From Anastrepha obliqua (taxonomy: Eukaryota > Arthropoda > Insecta > Diptera > Tephritidae): DNA of 64,000 nt. A program made the position numbers and the translations under genes. Position 1 is the first letter of the stretch; every line of letters starts with the position of its first letter. Below the pieces are notes generated by a model that worked only from the letters and a program-made list of their open reading frames with translations, was not told where the DNA came from and did not search any database. Where the stretch lies: positions 119,629,879 to 119,693,878 of the forward strand of contig NC_072896.1 of NCBI RefSeq assembly GCF_027943255.1, read 5' to 3'. Below are positions 10,832 through 20,868 of the stretch, piece after piece.

Positions 10832-12299
10832 AAGTTTATGGTTTTTGGTTTATTGTATTTTTGTGTGCACAAATGCTTGTATGTATAATATTTTACCAAT
10901 AAATATAATTGAAAAAATTCCTCGAATACTTTTATGAAACCTTAAAAATCAGATTTAAGCACCTCACTTTAAATAAAACTCATATTTTGGCGCATTCTCA
11001 GCATAATAATTAAGATTCAAACCACCTGTGAATCAGAATAATTCAAATGGAAAAACGTCGAATAAAATAAATGTGCAATCAGAAAAAATATCATTCAAAC
11101 AAATAGTCACTCAATCAATTCAGTAATACAAATGCGCGCGCGACTGACTGCCCGTCTGCATATTGAATTGATTGAATATTAAATTTCGAGAGTGTTTTGT
11201 GTTGGGAAAAAAATATGGCTACAAAGGAAGCAAAACAGACAAAAATGTCTCATAAAAAACGAAATGAATTGTTTAATAATAAAAAAGGTGATAAAATAAA
11301 AAAGATATTTTATAAAGGGAAAAACAATGCCATAAATCAAAAAAGTTAATAAACGTAGTTGTGATTGTATTTGTAGATTCATAGGTAATAGTAAATGGCG
11401 GCCGCTCACATACAGCCTCGCAAACTTCGCTATGAAATGGAAAGCTAGCGAATAAATAATGCAAATGGTAATTCATCATATATTCATGAAAATATTTGCT
11501 TTAAACGTACTTAGAAACACACACATACACATACATACATGCATACATACATAAATACATATGTAAATACAGAAAAGCTGTGTAAATATTGTAGATGCGC
11601 TTGGAAAAATAAATATGAACTCATAAGAGAGCACAAATACCGACATACGCATGAGCCCATTTAATAGGATGAAGCAGAATAGAGATGCTATAAAAAATGA
11701 AATGAAAAGTAAATTTATTGTTGCTTTCCGGGCTGAACTTTTTCGCAAATCGACCAACCAAAAAAAAGGGCGAAAAATTATTTACAAAACTCGGTCATGC
11801 AAAATTTTTGGCAAAAAAGTATTCAAACAAAGCTTTCAGATTTCCGATGCATATCAGTTTTGCTAGCATAATAAGATTAAATGGAAACATTAAGGTATAA
11901 CGGCAACAAAAAACAGCGGTCTTTTTTATAATTTTGGGCTGCAGGGAAGTTGATAGAGAAATAATATTTGGGGTAAGCAGCTACTGCAGTCAAAAAATTA
12001 AAAAAAAATTATATTATTATATATATTTTTAAAACCTTTATTTATTCTTCTAATGCCCGGTCTCACGAATCAATTTTAGAAATCGGACTGTTAAATTGAA
12101 GTTGTAAAATTGCAAAACGAGACTTTGCTATTTTAAATTTCTACAGCCTGATAAATTTACAATTGATTGCGGAAACTGGGCACAAGGGATCTTTTCTCAT
12201 TTTACCAATGAAGTTCGTTCTACTAAACAAGACAATAAATTGTTTCTCACTTTAGAGTGCCCCTTGACCATTCGTTTTCTCAGCAATTCGTCAAATAAA
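10832..12299. other. non-coding AT-rich DNA
   Basis: No recognisable coding sequence. A possible very small element lies at about 12053-12183, with ends TGCCCGGTCTC and, as complement, TGCCCAGTTTC, but this rests on eleven bases. A CATA-type microsatellite is at 11520-11565. Confidence 0.45.
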
Positions 12300-12359
12300 T
12301 ATCAGGTCAGTCCATAAGTTCGTGCATTTTTTAAAGGGGGTTCTTAAATTAAAAAAAAA

Positions 12360-13235
12360 TACCAGTCTAACGGTTAGACGGGATAGAAGTGAAACCTTCC
12401 GTAAGACAAACTGAGAGAGAATGAGACGAAAGCAGCATTAGGGGCGGGATAATTATAGGTTCATTATAATATTGCTATAAAGTTCATATTTTATTTTCTT
12501 CATTTTATTATTATTCATCCTCAATGTTTTCAATTTCAACAAATGATACGAGTGCCTTATGATAGCTAAAATATGATACAAATGCTTTGGTTTCGATGTT
12601 GTCAACATGTCTTTGAAATACCGCGTCAATTGTTGTTCTTGATCGTGTTGTCGGTTCAGTGCGATTGTTACACATTTTTAAATTGAATGTTGTATTGAGA
12701 AAGTCAATTGAAGGAACCGCTGTGTCTAATGCAAAATTTACGTTAAAATCGCCACTTAAAATCATTGGAACTTTATCGTAATCTTTTCTAAGTATCCGCG
12801 ATACTTCTGGTGTATACTTTATTAAATTTTCGTGAATGAATTCCGTGATGCTATTTATTGATTTTTTTTCTGTCGATATTCACGACACTTTTCTGCATTG
12901 TTTTTCGGCATAATTGCGGTAAATATTTAAAAATTAAAATATTTACGAATATAAAAATACACACGCGGTTGCTATTATGAGCGTCCCCAGCAAAACCTGC
13001 GTGACCGAAACTCCAAAACAATTACATTTTTTTGAATGTTACAAACACATATGCACGCAGGTTTTGCTGGGGCGTGACCGAAACTCTAACACAATTACAC
13101 ATATGCACTCGTATTTGTTTGAAAATCGACTTTTTTTTTGGTTCTCCGTCACCTTTGGAAAATGTGTAAACAGTAAGCAAACTTTATTCAAATATTTTCC
13201 CTCATTTTTGCATCAGTAAAATTAAACAAACAAAA
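12360..13235 (-). mobile_element. Helentron-like fragment with a hairpin
   Basis: This insertion holds an endonuclease-like coding fragment (12511-12765) and, further right, a strong inverted repeat: CCCCAGCAAAACCTGCGTG at 12985-13003 and its exact complement at 13054-13072. The phrase GCGTGACCGAAACTC follows both arms, once at about 13000 and once at 13072. Helitron/Helentron elements carry short hairpins near their ends and some encode an AP-type endonuclease, so the combination fits, but no Rep or helicase domain is present. Borders with the host mariner are estimated. Confidence 0.45.
12511..12765 (-). pseudogene. endonuclease-domain fragment (Helentron- or LINE-type)
   Basis: The 84-residue frame begins MILSGDFNVNFALDTAVPSI and continues FLNTTFNLKMCNNRTEPTTR, SRTTIDAVFQRHVDNIETKA and FVSYFSYHKALVSF. 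GDFN plus the later S(R/G)TTIDAVF and YFSYHKP-like motifs form the C-terminal part of an endonuclease/exonuclease/phosphatase fold. From memory of the family, this exact pattern occurs in endonuclease domains attached to Helentron helicases in insects, while LINE endonucleases have a similar GDFN. The frame is open but lacks the N-terminal catalytic half. Assignment to Helentron rather than LINE is an inference. Confidence 0.55.
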
Positions 13236-13239
13236 TACT

Positions 13240-13400
13240 ATTCAGAATTCACAGAGAGAACGTCAGTTCGAATCTCGGTGAAAACACCAAAATTAAGGAA
13301 AACTATTTTTCTAATAGCGCTCACCCCTCAGCAGGCAATGGCAAAACACCGAGTGTATTTCTGCCATAAAAAAAAGCTCCTCATAAACATATCATAAAAT
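13240..13400 (+). repeat. SINE fragment, head missing
   Basis: It matches the body of the tRNA-derived SINE seen complete at 46758-47055. Shared features are CAGAATTCACAGAGAGAACG, the B-box-like AGTTCGAATCTCGG, TTTCTAATAGCG, CAGGCAATGGCAAAAC, GAGTGTATTTCTGCCAT and AGCTCCTCATAAA. The A-box head and the 3' third are missing. It lies inside the Helentron/mariner nest. Confidence 0.8.
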
Positions 13401-13432
13401 AAAATAAAATATCTGTTTAAAAAAATTTTTTT

Positions 13433-13670
13433 CTTGTGATTCGAACCAAGGATTTTGGATCGGAAGCTCACATTGCTAGTCGCTCGGCTACCGCGCCATG
13501 CTGTCGGCGCTGGCCTAAAAGTTATTTAGTTCGTCGCTATGTTTATATCAACATATAATATAACGCTTCGTAACTAAATAACTTTTAAGCCAGCACCTAC
13601 ATCATGACGCGGTAGCCGAGCGACTAGCAATGTGAGCTTCCGATCCAAAATCCTTGGTTCGAATCACAAG
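13433..13670. repeat. Palindromic pair of tRNA-like sequences
   Basis: The 68-nt sequence at 13603-13670 on the plus strand, which contains GCGGTAGCCGAGCGACTAGC and ends in CTTGGTTCGAATCACAAG, occurs as its reverse complement at 13433-13500 with about one mismatch. Each arm has an A-box-like TAGCCGAGCGACTAG and a B-box-like GGTTCGAATC in tRNA order, so each is a pol III promoter-like head. The spacer contains a shorter inverted pair, AAAAGTTATTTAGTT and AACTAAATAACTTTT. The phrase TTCGTCGCTATGTTTATATC from the spacer is repeated directly at about 13697. I do not see complete acceptor-stem pairing, so these are not called as tRNA genes. Confidence 0.75.
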
Positions 13671-13842
13671 AAAAAATAAAAGTTATTTTTATTTAGTTCG
13701 TCGCTACGTTTATATCAACATATAATATAACGCTTCTTCGTAGCCAAGTTGGTCGCTTTTTTCGTTTCACTTTTTCCCAAATCACTCCCAACGATTCTAA
13801 AGAAGTTTTCACTTCAAAAAAAAAAGATGTTTAAAGTATTTA

Positions 13843-14760
13843 TTAATCAATAATACATTTTCCTTCATTATTTACAATGTATTTCCAAATTTTTAATTAC
13901 CTGCTCAAAAAAAATTATTGTCCTTGGAGCCAAAATACAAAATACGCTTCGATATCCCTTTTTATAGCTTCTTTTGCGGAGTAGTTCTTGTTGCTCATAT
14001 GGGATTGAAGTCCACGAAAAAGGTGATAATCACAAGGTGCAATATCCGGAGAGTATGATGGATGCGGCATTGGCTCCCATCCGAGCTCGTTCAGCTTGCC
14101 TAATGTTTGTCTTGCGGTATGAGGTCTTGCGTTGTTGTGGTGAAACAAAACGTTGCGTCTATTCACTAAAGACGGTCGGTTTTTGTTAAGTGCCTCATTC
14201 AGGTTTGATAGCTGATGGGAATAATAATCAGCAGTTATCGTCTGGTTTGGTTTCAGAAGGGGGTCGGTTCTGGTGTTTCTTCTTTATCTAACCATTGGCG
14301 TTTGCGAACAGGATTATTGTAAAGGACCCATTTTTCATCACCAGTAACGACACGGTTAAAAAAACTTTCATTTTCAAGCCGTTGCAGCAGCTGAGAACAC
14401 ACATTCACTCTATGCTGAAGGTTGGCGACGGAAAGTCTATGCGGAACCCATTTTCCCAGCTTTGAAACCTTTCCCAACTGAACCAGGTGCCTGTGAACTG
14501 TTCCATGCGATGAATTTAACCTCTGAGGTATCATATGGACTGTCAAATTTGGCTCAGCTTCCACGAGTTCGAGCAAGGCGTCGGAGTTAAAGGCTTCAGG
14601 ACGAACAGCGCGCGGGGGATCCTCCACGTCGCAGTTACCACTTCGGAATTTTGAAAACCACTTTTGCGCAGTCTTTACACTCACGGTATCCTCTCTGTAA
14701 ACAGTGTTTATTTCTGCACCAACAGTTGTTGCATTTTACCACTTTTATAACAAAAATACA
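13843..14760 (-). pseudogene. mariner transposase (cecropia-like), decayed
   Basis: From about 14755 the minus strand reads GAEINTVYRED, then KTAQKWFSKFRSGNCDVEDP, SHGTVHRHLVQLGKVSKLGK, WVPHRLSV and RVVTGDEKWVLYNNPVRKRQ (first Asp). A gap and frameshift after LDKEETPEPTPF remove the middle. The C-terminal part runs NRRNVLFHHNNARPHTARQT and SPDIAPCDYHLFRGLQSHMS. The second catalytic residue is Asn instead of Asp (HHNN), so the copy is catalytically dead. A further deletion after EAYF joins to KYIVNNEGKCIID and a stop at 13843. The sequence resembles cecropia-type mariners such as human Hsmar1 more than the mellifera-type copies elsewhere here. Confidence 0.85.
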
Positions 14761-14979
14761 AAATATGCCTCTTATATATGTTCGAAGATGCCATTTTATT
14801 TTTTAACAGCACGTGCTTCTATCTGCGATTAAAATCATTTGTTGAATACACAATATATCAAAGTAAATATAAATAGTTTCGTTATATTCCGCGAATAATT
14901 TTTTCTATGCAAAAATCGTACAAAAGTGAAATCATGGGTAAAATACGCACGAACTTATGGACTGACCTGATACGAGTAT

Positions 14980-15361
14980 TATATTTTTTAATATATTTTA
15001 TGTATTTTTTATATTTGTTTTGTATTCTTTTCACATTCTTTTTATACTGTTTTTTTAATTTTAAATATTTTTTTGATATTCTTTTTATATTTTGTCGCAT
15101 ATTTTTTTCAAATTTTCTCGAAATCTTTTATATTATTTTATATTTCTTTAATATCATATTTTCTGATGTGTAGTATACATATATATTTTTTTATATAGTT
15201 TTTATATTTATTTCAAATATTTTTTCAATTTCTTTTGTATTTTTTTATATTTTTTAATATTTTTTTAAGTTTTTTTCATATTTTCATATTTTAATATTTA
15301 TATAATATATTTTTTTGCGGTGTTACGTATTTTTGTTCACATAACGAATACTGGAAATTGT
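14980..15361. other. AT-rich low-complexity DNA
   Basis: A TTTTATATT-rich tract at 14985-15320 with no coding potential; the open frames are artefacts of composition. Confidence 0.6.
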
Positions 15362-15365
15362 TTAA

Positions 15366-16271
15366 GACGTTAGGAGTAGTCAGAGGCCCGAAAAAATTAT
15401 GATTTCTAATAATTTTTGTTGCTAGTCAGTTGCTTTATTTTACAAAAATAAAAACAAAGCATTAGTACATCATGTCTCGACTTGACTTCAGCAAATTTTC
15501 AAAAAAGAAAATTAATAATAGTAAAAGTTATCGCTGTTTGTGTGGAGCCCGTTTCTCCAGAAGGCCCTTGCGGTGATCATCACAAGTCCTTGCTGATTCA
15601 TCTAAAATCAATCAGACAAGAGAAATTAGTTTTATTAATGCACAATCTTGTTCCCAATTTTTTTTCAAAATTAACAATATGGCGGCCTCAGGAAATTTTT
15701 TTTCAGATTTTTGAGAAAAAACCCGACAATTAATTGTTTAAAAAAAATCGAATTAAAAAAAAAAAATCCTTTGATCAGACTCGATTTTTTAAATTTTTCA
15801 AAAGCAGTATAAATTTTACTGAAATCTACCAACCGGTTTTTCAGTTACAGTGATCACCAGTTCAAAAAACATAGTTTTGAGAAAAACGCATTTAAAATTT
15901 TCCATCGATTTATGTAGAGTTATACGAGTTATGTAATTACTTACACTGTGTCATCTATTCCTGGGCCATATAATTGTTCTTCAGACGTCTAACCAGCTTC
16001 CAAAATATCGATTTGCTGTTGCCTGCATAGCATTCTACCTTCCCGAGTCTTATCGTTAGCGCGCTTATCTGCCTCTTTCATACGTGGAACATCCAATTTT
16101 TCAGTATACGAACGCTCCGGAGCTCCCGACCGCCCTTTGTTAATTGTTCGAATAACTCGAAAAGTATTTGTCGGATTCACTTCAAATTTTTACACAATAA
16201 TTTTCAGATATTATACATTTAAAAAATGCAAAAAACACGAATTTTTTTAAAATTCTAACTACCCTAACCCC
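15366..16271. mobile_element. TTAA-flanked MITE 2
   Basis: TTAA lies at 15362-15365 and 16272-16275. The left end reads GACGTTAGGAGTAGTCAGA and the complement of the right end GGGGTTAGGGTAGTTAGA, an imperfect repeat of about 18 nt. The interior phrase CACTTCAAATTTTTACACAA is close to CACTTCAAACTTTCACACAA in the element at 62287-63004. No transposase is encoded. The end match is weaker than in the sister elements, hence the moderate confidence. Confidence 0.55.
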
Positions 16272-16433
16272 TTAATAACAAATTTTTATCTAAATTTCAA
16301 GTAGACAGTTTTATTATATTTTGGGAAAAAAAATGCATCCTTTGGCGGCCTGATGATGCTTGAACCCTTTTTTTTTTGTTTTGTTTGCTGGCGGTTTTGT
16401 CCATATGATGACATGTTGACATTTTTTCTATTA

Positions 16434-17310
16434 GGTGCGCATCTAAGTTCCCGCTGTTTGTCAATAGATGCCACCAGCAGTGTGTGTTAGTCGATTCTAA
16501 CATAACCTAAACGCCATAAACCCAGTTTAGACATATGGTTTTGTGAAAATGTCTGATTTTGTGCCGAATAATCGTCATTTGCGGGAAGTGTTGATTTTCC
16601 TCTTTCATTCGAAAAAAACGGCGTCTGAAGCACATCGAGAGCTATAAAAAGTTTATGAAGATGCTGCTTTAAGTAAAACAACGTGCCGAGATTGATTCCG
16701 TCGCTTCAAAGACGGTGATTTTAATGTTCACGACCGTCCAGGTGAAGGAAGGCCAAAAACCTTCGAAGACGCTGAATTGGAGGGATTGCTCAATGAGGAT
16801 CCGTGTCAAACGCAAGAACAGCTTGCTTCAGTATTAGGAGTTACCCGCCAATCCATTTCCAAGCGATTGCAAGCTTTAGGATTGATTCAGAAACAGGGGA
16901 TTTGGGTTCCTTATGAGTTAAAACCAAGGGATGTTCGTTAAGGGTGATGAAAAATGGATTCATTGCAGCAATCCAAAGAAAAGAAAGTCATGGGGACTGC
17001 CCGGTCATGCTTCTACGTCATCGCCTCGCCCGAATATTCACGATGCGAAGGTTATGCTATGTATTTGGTGGGACCAAGTTGGTGTTATTTATTATGAACT
17101 ATTAAAACCAAGCGAAACCATCACTAGAGATCGGTATCGACTTCGATTGATGCGATTGAGCCGAGCACTGCGCGAGAAGGCATGAAAAAGTGATTCTACA
17201 CCATGTCAACGCTCGGCTTCACGTTGCCCAACCCAATTAAAACCTATCCATTCTTTCAGAATAAAGTTGTATTTTCATCAAAAAAAACAGCGAGAACTTA
17301 GTTGCGCACA
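16434..17310 (+). mobile_element. mariner copy, decayed and internally deleted
   Basis: TA at 16432-16433 and 17311-17312 flank ends GGTGCGCATCTAAGTTCCCG and, as complement of the right end, TGTGCGCAACTAAGTTCTCG. The element is 877 bp, about 400 bp shorter than a full mariner. It encodes the broken transposase at 16549-17250 on the plus strand. Confidence 0.78.
16549..17250 (+). pseudogene. mariner transposase (mellifera-like), multiply disabled
   Basis: The frame begins MSDFVPNNRHLREVLIFLFH at 16549. It has stop codons after EAHREL and after KTTCRD, then continues FRRFKDGDFNVHD, FEDAELEGLLNEDPCQTQEQ and SISKRLQALGLIQKQG. After WVPYELKPRDVR a deletion removes the segment before the first catalytic motif and joins to KGDEKWIHCSNPKKRKSWGL. 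Reading then passes LCIWWDQVGVIYYELLKPSE and LMRLSRALREK. After another deletion HHVNARLHVAQ follows, where the second catalytic Asp is Val. The third aspartate region is missing. The protein sequence is close to, but distinct from, the 36302 and 20869 families. Confidence 0.85.
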
Positions 17311-17329
17311 TAATATATGGAAAAAACAT

Positions 17330-18760
17330 CCGACACCTTTTTCTAAGGAATTGTTGAATTTTAAACGAAATGCTGAACAGTGTTAACCGCCGCATTCAGT
17401 GTTTTTGGTACCGAACGCGATTTCACTTTTTGCATGCATAAATCATCTGAAGCGCGTAAAGGTCAAGTAAAGATTTTCAGCACTCAAAACAATATTCTTT
17501 TTGCATTTAGTAAAAAAAAAATAGTCTAAAACCACATTGAATGATTAATTATGCGCCACCTTCCATAAATGATTAAAAAATGAATTTAAAAAAATATTTA
17601 TGTATGTCAAATAAAATGTGTACACCTTACTCGCACCCGCTCACACATACATACTTGCATAATATATATATTGCAAATGTCATGAATAATGCATCCATCG
17701 TTTAAAGCAAAGAAAAAAATGTTGTAGCAATGCTCTCATCGTCAAGCCAATGATTGATGCCTACCATCGATTTAATGCGCTCCGTACAAGATAAGACAGA
17801 TAGTCGTACAAGAGTTTAAAGCTTAATTCAGTCAAAGCAAAAAGAAATCAGACAAGTTACACAACTGGCGGTTGGTAATCTCGTGCATTTCCTTCCCATC
17901 GGCTGAGCCAAAGTTAAGCTTAACGCTCGATCGGCACAGCGAAGATGAAAGAGTGAGTTCAAAAGGTTTAAAGAAGCACGAAATAATAATAAACTACTAT
18001 TAGCTACAAAAACATAATAATAGGTACTTATTAACAATGTCTTGCATGTTCTGCGCCACTCCATAATTTAATGCTAATTATTGATTAGCTGCAAATAACA
18101 CAAAACAAAAAGAAGAAAAAAAACGGAAATACAGAAATACAGAAAGACAGAAAGCAAGCGACAACGAATTACTCAAGTGGCATAAATTATCATTTTTTTA
18201 ATTTAATTTTTTTTCCGCTCTGCTACCTGCGGTGTTCAATGAATGATATATTCATAGTCTGGCTTTTAAAATTAATAGTTTAGGATTTAATTAAAAAAAA
18301 CCCCCAAAAAATATTAAAATCAAGTGGATTCAGGCGAATAAGCAAATGGACGATTATCGCTGTTGCGCGCTCCCTGCTATTTATTTGCTTGCTGAATGAG
18401 TATTTGAATTATTTATTGTACAAATGAAGTTAGAAAAAATTAATTAAATGCGCTAAGCGCGCCAAGTTTCCCGATTAGATTAATATTGTTACAAGAAAGC
18501 TATTAGCAATTCGAAATGGTAAGGTTAATTAATTAAATTATAATTCACTTCGTAAATTGCTTTAAAAGCCTATCAAGTAAATTGTTTTGGCAATGCGTAG
18601 GTATGAGTTGGAAAGGGGCGAGGTGTGATCGCTTGATCCGGCACGAAAACCATTTTGTAGTTGTTGACTATGGAGGCCCTACGTATAATGCTGTAATATT
18701 GGTCTTTCAAAAGCTACGCCTAGATGTCAGCAGTGAATAATGCTGAGACGTTACCCTTTT
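17330..18760. other. non-coding AT-rich DNA
   Basis: No gene seen. A solo MITE end (TGATTAATTATGCGCCACCTT, 17542-17562) related to the GGTGGCGC family lies here. The remainder has no recognisable feature. Confidence 0.45.
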
Positions 18761-18762
18761 TA

Positions 18763-19837
18763 CAGGGGGACAAAAAATAAGTGTATACAACATTATTTAG
18801 TGAAAAAAATGTATCATTGATGGTAGCTCAAAACAAATTGTGAAATTTTAATAGACATTATATTCAGCCGGTTTCGAAGTGGCCACCTTTAGCACGAATA
18901 CACAAGCTCAAACGTTTCAAAAAATGTCGGGCTATAGACCGTAGTTCGTCTACCGTTATGCGATCCCACTCTCGACGCAACGCTTGCTTGAGCAACTCCA
19001 AAGTTCTGTGGCGTTTTGCACAGGCCATTGCTTCCAAAATCGACCATACGCTGTAATCTAGTGGATTCAGATCCGGTGAGTAGGGTGGCCATTCTTGGGA
19101 AGTAATGAAAGAGGGGAAATTGGCTTTGCACCATTCTTGGGTTGTTTTTGCTCTGTGGACTGGCGCCGAGTCCTGTTGAAACGTCCAGAGGCTTCTGTAG
19201 ACCAATTTCTGTCGTTTTAATGATTGTGAACTTGTTCAACGGTAAACAGCTTCTCATCCGTAAAAACGATTTTTTTTCCAGCCCGTACCTGCGGCCCGAC
19301 GTTGGAGCGAGCGACATCTTTCGAGCCTTACTTTCTTGTTTTCATCGGGGAGCAGCTGGCATTTTTGTAGTTTATAAGGCTTAAGTCCAAGTTCTTTTCT
19401 TGCTATAAGGCGAACTGATTCACGATTGATACCTGTCTCACGAGCAATTTTCCTCATCGAGACCATAGAATTTCGTTGAATTCTTTTTTGATGATTTTTC
19501 GGTTGGTAGAAGTGTTAACAGTTCGTTTTCTTCCTCCTCCAGGACGGTAACTTTCATTACCAAACTCCGTAAATCGTTTGATTGCGCGAAAAACCAATGA
19601 ACGTGCAATTCCAAGTTTCTGTGCTATCTCGCAGTTGCGTGCTCCTAGCTGATGTAGGGCTATAATAGCTGAGCGACTACTTGGCATCGTTACACAAAGT
19701 ATTTAAAAAGAGCTGGAACAGACACGAACACTTTTTTTTGTACTTCAGAACACACACAACAATAACAAAATAAGAGCCTTCGCTAAAAAAATTTACATTC
19801 ATCTAATCGCACAGAAAAGTTTATTTTTGTCACCCTG
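18763..19837 (-). mobile_element. DD37D (maT-like) element
   Basis: TA at 18761-18762 and 19838-19839 flank inverted ends CAGGGGGACAAAAAATAA and CAGGGTGACAAAAATAA. Length is 1075 bp. The minus strand carries a transposase remnant with the helix-turn-helix at the right and the last catalytic motifs at the left. Confidence 0.85.
18864..19687 (-). pseudogene. DD37D (maT-like) transposase with frameshifts and core deletion
   Basis: The protein starts MPSSRSAIIALHQLGARNCE at 19687, then QKLGIARSLVFRAIKRFTEF and the GGGRKR linker between the two DNA-binding domains. After a frame change it runs KIARETGINRESVRLIARKE and LGLKPYKLQKCQLLPDENKK. The first catalytic region (VFTDEKLFTVEQ, near 19240-19265) is followed by a deletion of about 65 codons. 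Reading resumes WTFQQDSAPVHRAKTTQEWC and PPYSPDLNPLDYSVW, then LEAMACAKRHRTLELLKQAL and ends GGHFETG at 18864. I count 37 residues between the second and third Asp. Two or more frameshifts make it non-functional. Confidence 0.85.
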
Positions 19838-19839
19838 TA

Positions 19840-20868
19840 TATCATCTTTGACGTTTGGCAAGTAGACAAAAAAGTATACGTTAGAATGAGTCCACAATTC
19901 AAAGGTTGGTGCACAAATTTCAAGAAACTGGTTCTTTCTTAGAACTGAGTATAGAAAAAGGACTGACAGGAATGTATCTGGGCTGTAAAGTTCTTGTAAT
20001 CATAGACTTAAATAAAATGGAAATGGAATGAAATATTGTTACTGTAGCGCAAAGTGAAGCTGAACAACCTTCAACATGAATAGGTTGATAGACGTTCTCA
20101 AAAATTAGGCATTCATGAATCGACTGCTTGCGGGATTTTACCTGGAGATCTGCTGCTCATGGTGAACAGTTGAATGATGTCATTTTTCTCGTTTAATTGT
20201 TGAAGAAAAATTGTGAAACCTGAAATAATCTAAATTTTTACATGTTTATTTAAATTTTGGTATTCCAGGCTCGTCTTTCGAAAAGTCCTTTTATTATTTT
20301 GAGCTCAAAGCTTTGAGCACTCGGTAATAAGGATATATAGGCTGCTCTCTTTAAAAGTGTTTTTCTCTAGAAAACCGCGAAAAATAAATTAAAAATCTAA
20401 GTCCCGCTAAATTTAATATTTTCCTCAGTAAACCAAAACTCAGCTCATTTTATAGATATGCATGTATGTGTGTATGGTATATAAGTACATATTAATTAAT
20501 TAATTCATCGCTACTTGAATAGGTTTCATGCCTTGATGCTCATACCTGTATGTACAGTGACGTGCATTAGCTAAGGAACATTAGGCCTTTAACAACCTGT
20601 ATTTTGTGCGAAATATTTTGTATTATAGCGATTCAAGTAGTTTGGACATTTTTGTAAATTTTTCTGAAAATTGGTATATATGCAGGCTTCATTTTAGTAC
20701 AAAAAGTGTTCACTAAAGGTTTTTTTTTAGAAACATTTTTTTGCTACTTTCAAGAAAAAAAATTTTTTTGTTCAGAATTTTTGGGAAAATTGTTTGTTTT
20801 TGCAATTTTTGGAAAACGCGCCTAAAATATGTATACTTTAAGAAAAACAGATAGGAAAAAAAGTTAAT
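19840..20868. other. non-coding DNA, possible Tc1-like end
   Basis: At 20555 the phrase TACAGTGACGTGCATTAGCT looks like a Tc1/Bari-type end, but no partner or transposase was found. The last 150 bp (GCCTAAAATATGTATACTTT) are repeated with variation near 22640, so mariner copy B sits inside a degenerate repeat. Confidence 0.4.

Larger units (their letters stand above)
12302..14970 (-). mobile_element. mariner shell enlarged by nested insertions
   Basis: TA at 12300-12301 and 14971-14972 flank inverted ends that begin TCAGGTCAGTCCATAAGTTC and continue GTGC. The span of 2.67 kb is twice the normal mariner length. The transposase remnant occupies about 13843-14760 on the minus strand. The extra DNA (about 12350-13790) contains a Helentron-like endonuclease fragment, a SINE piece and a palindromic tRNA-like pair. 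The inverted ends share the core ATAAGTTCGTGC with the other mariner family in this window (6735 and 20869). Confidence 0.8.

Noticed and set aside
20555..20600. Tc1-like end TACAGTGACGTGCATTAG
   Set aside because: No partner end within several kilobases and no transposase in between other than the mariner.
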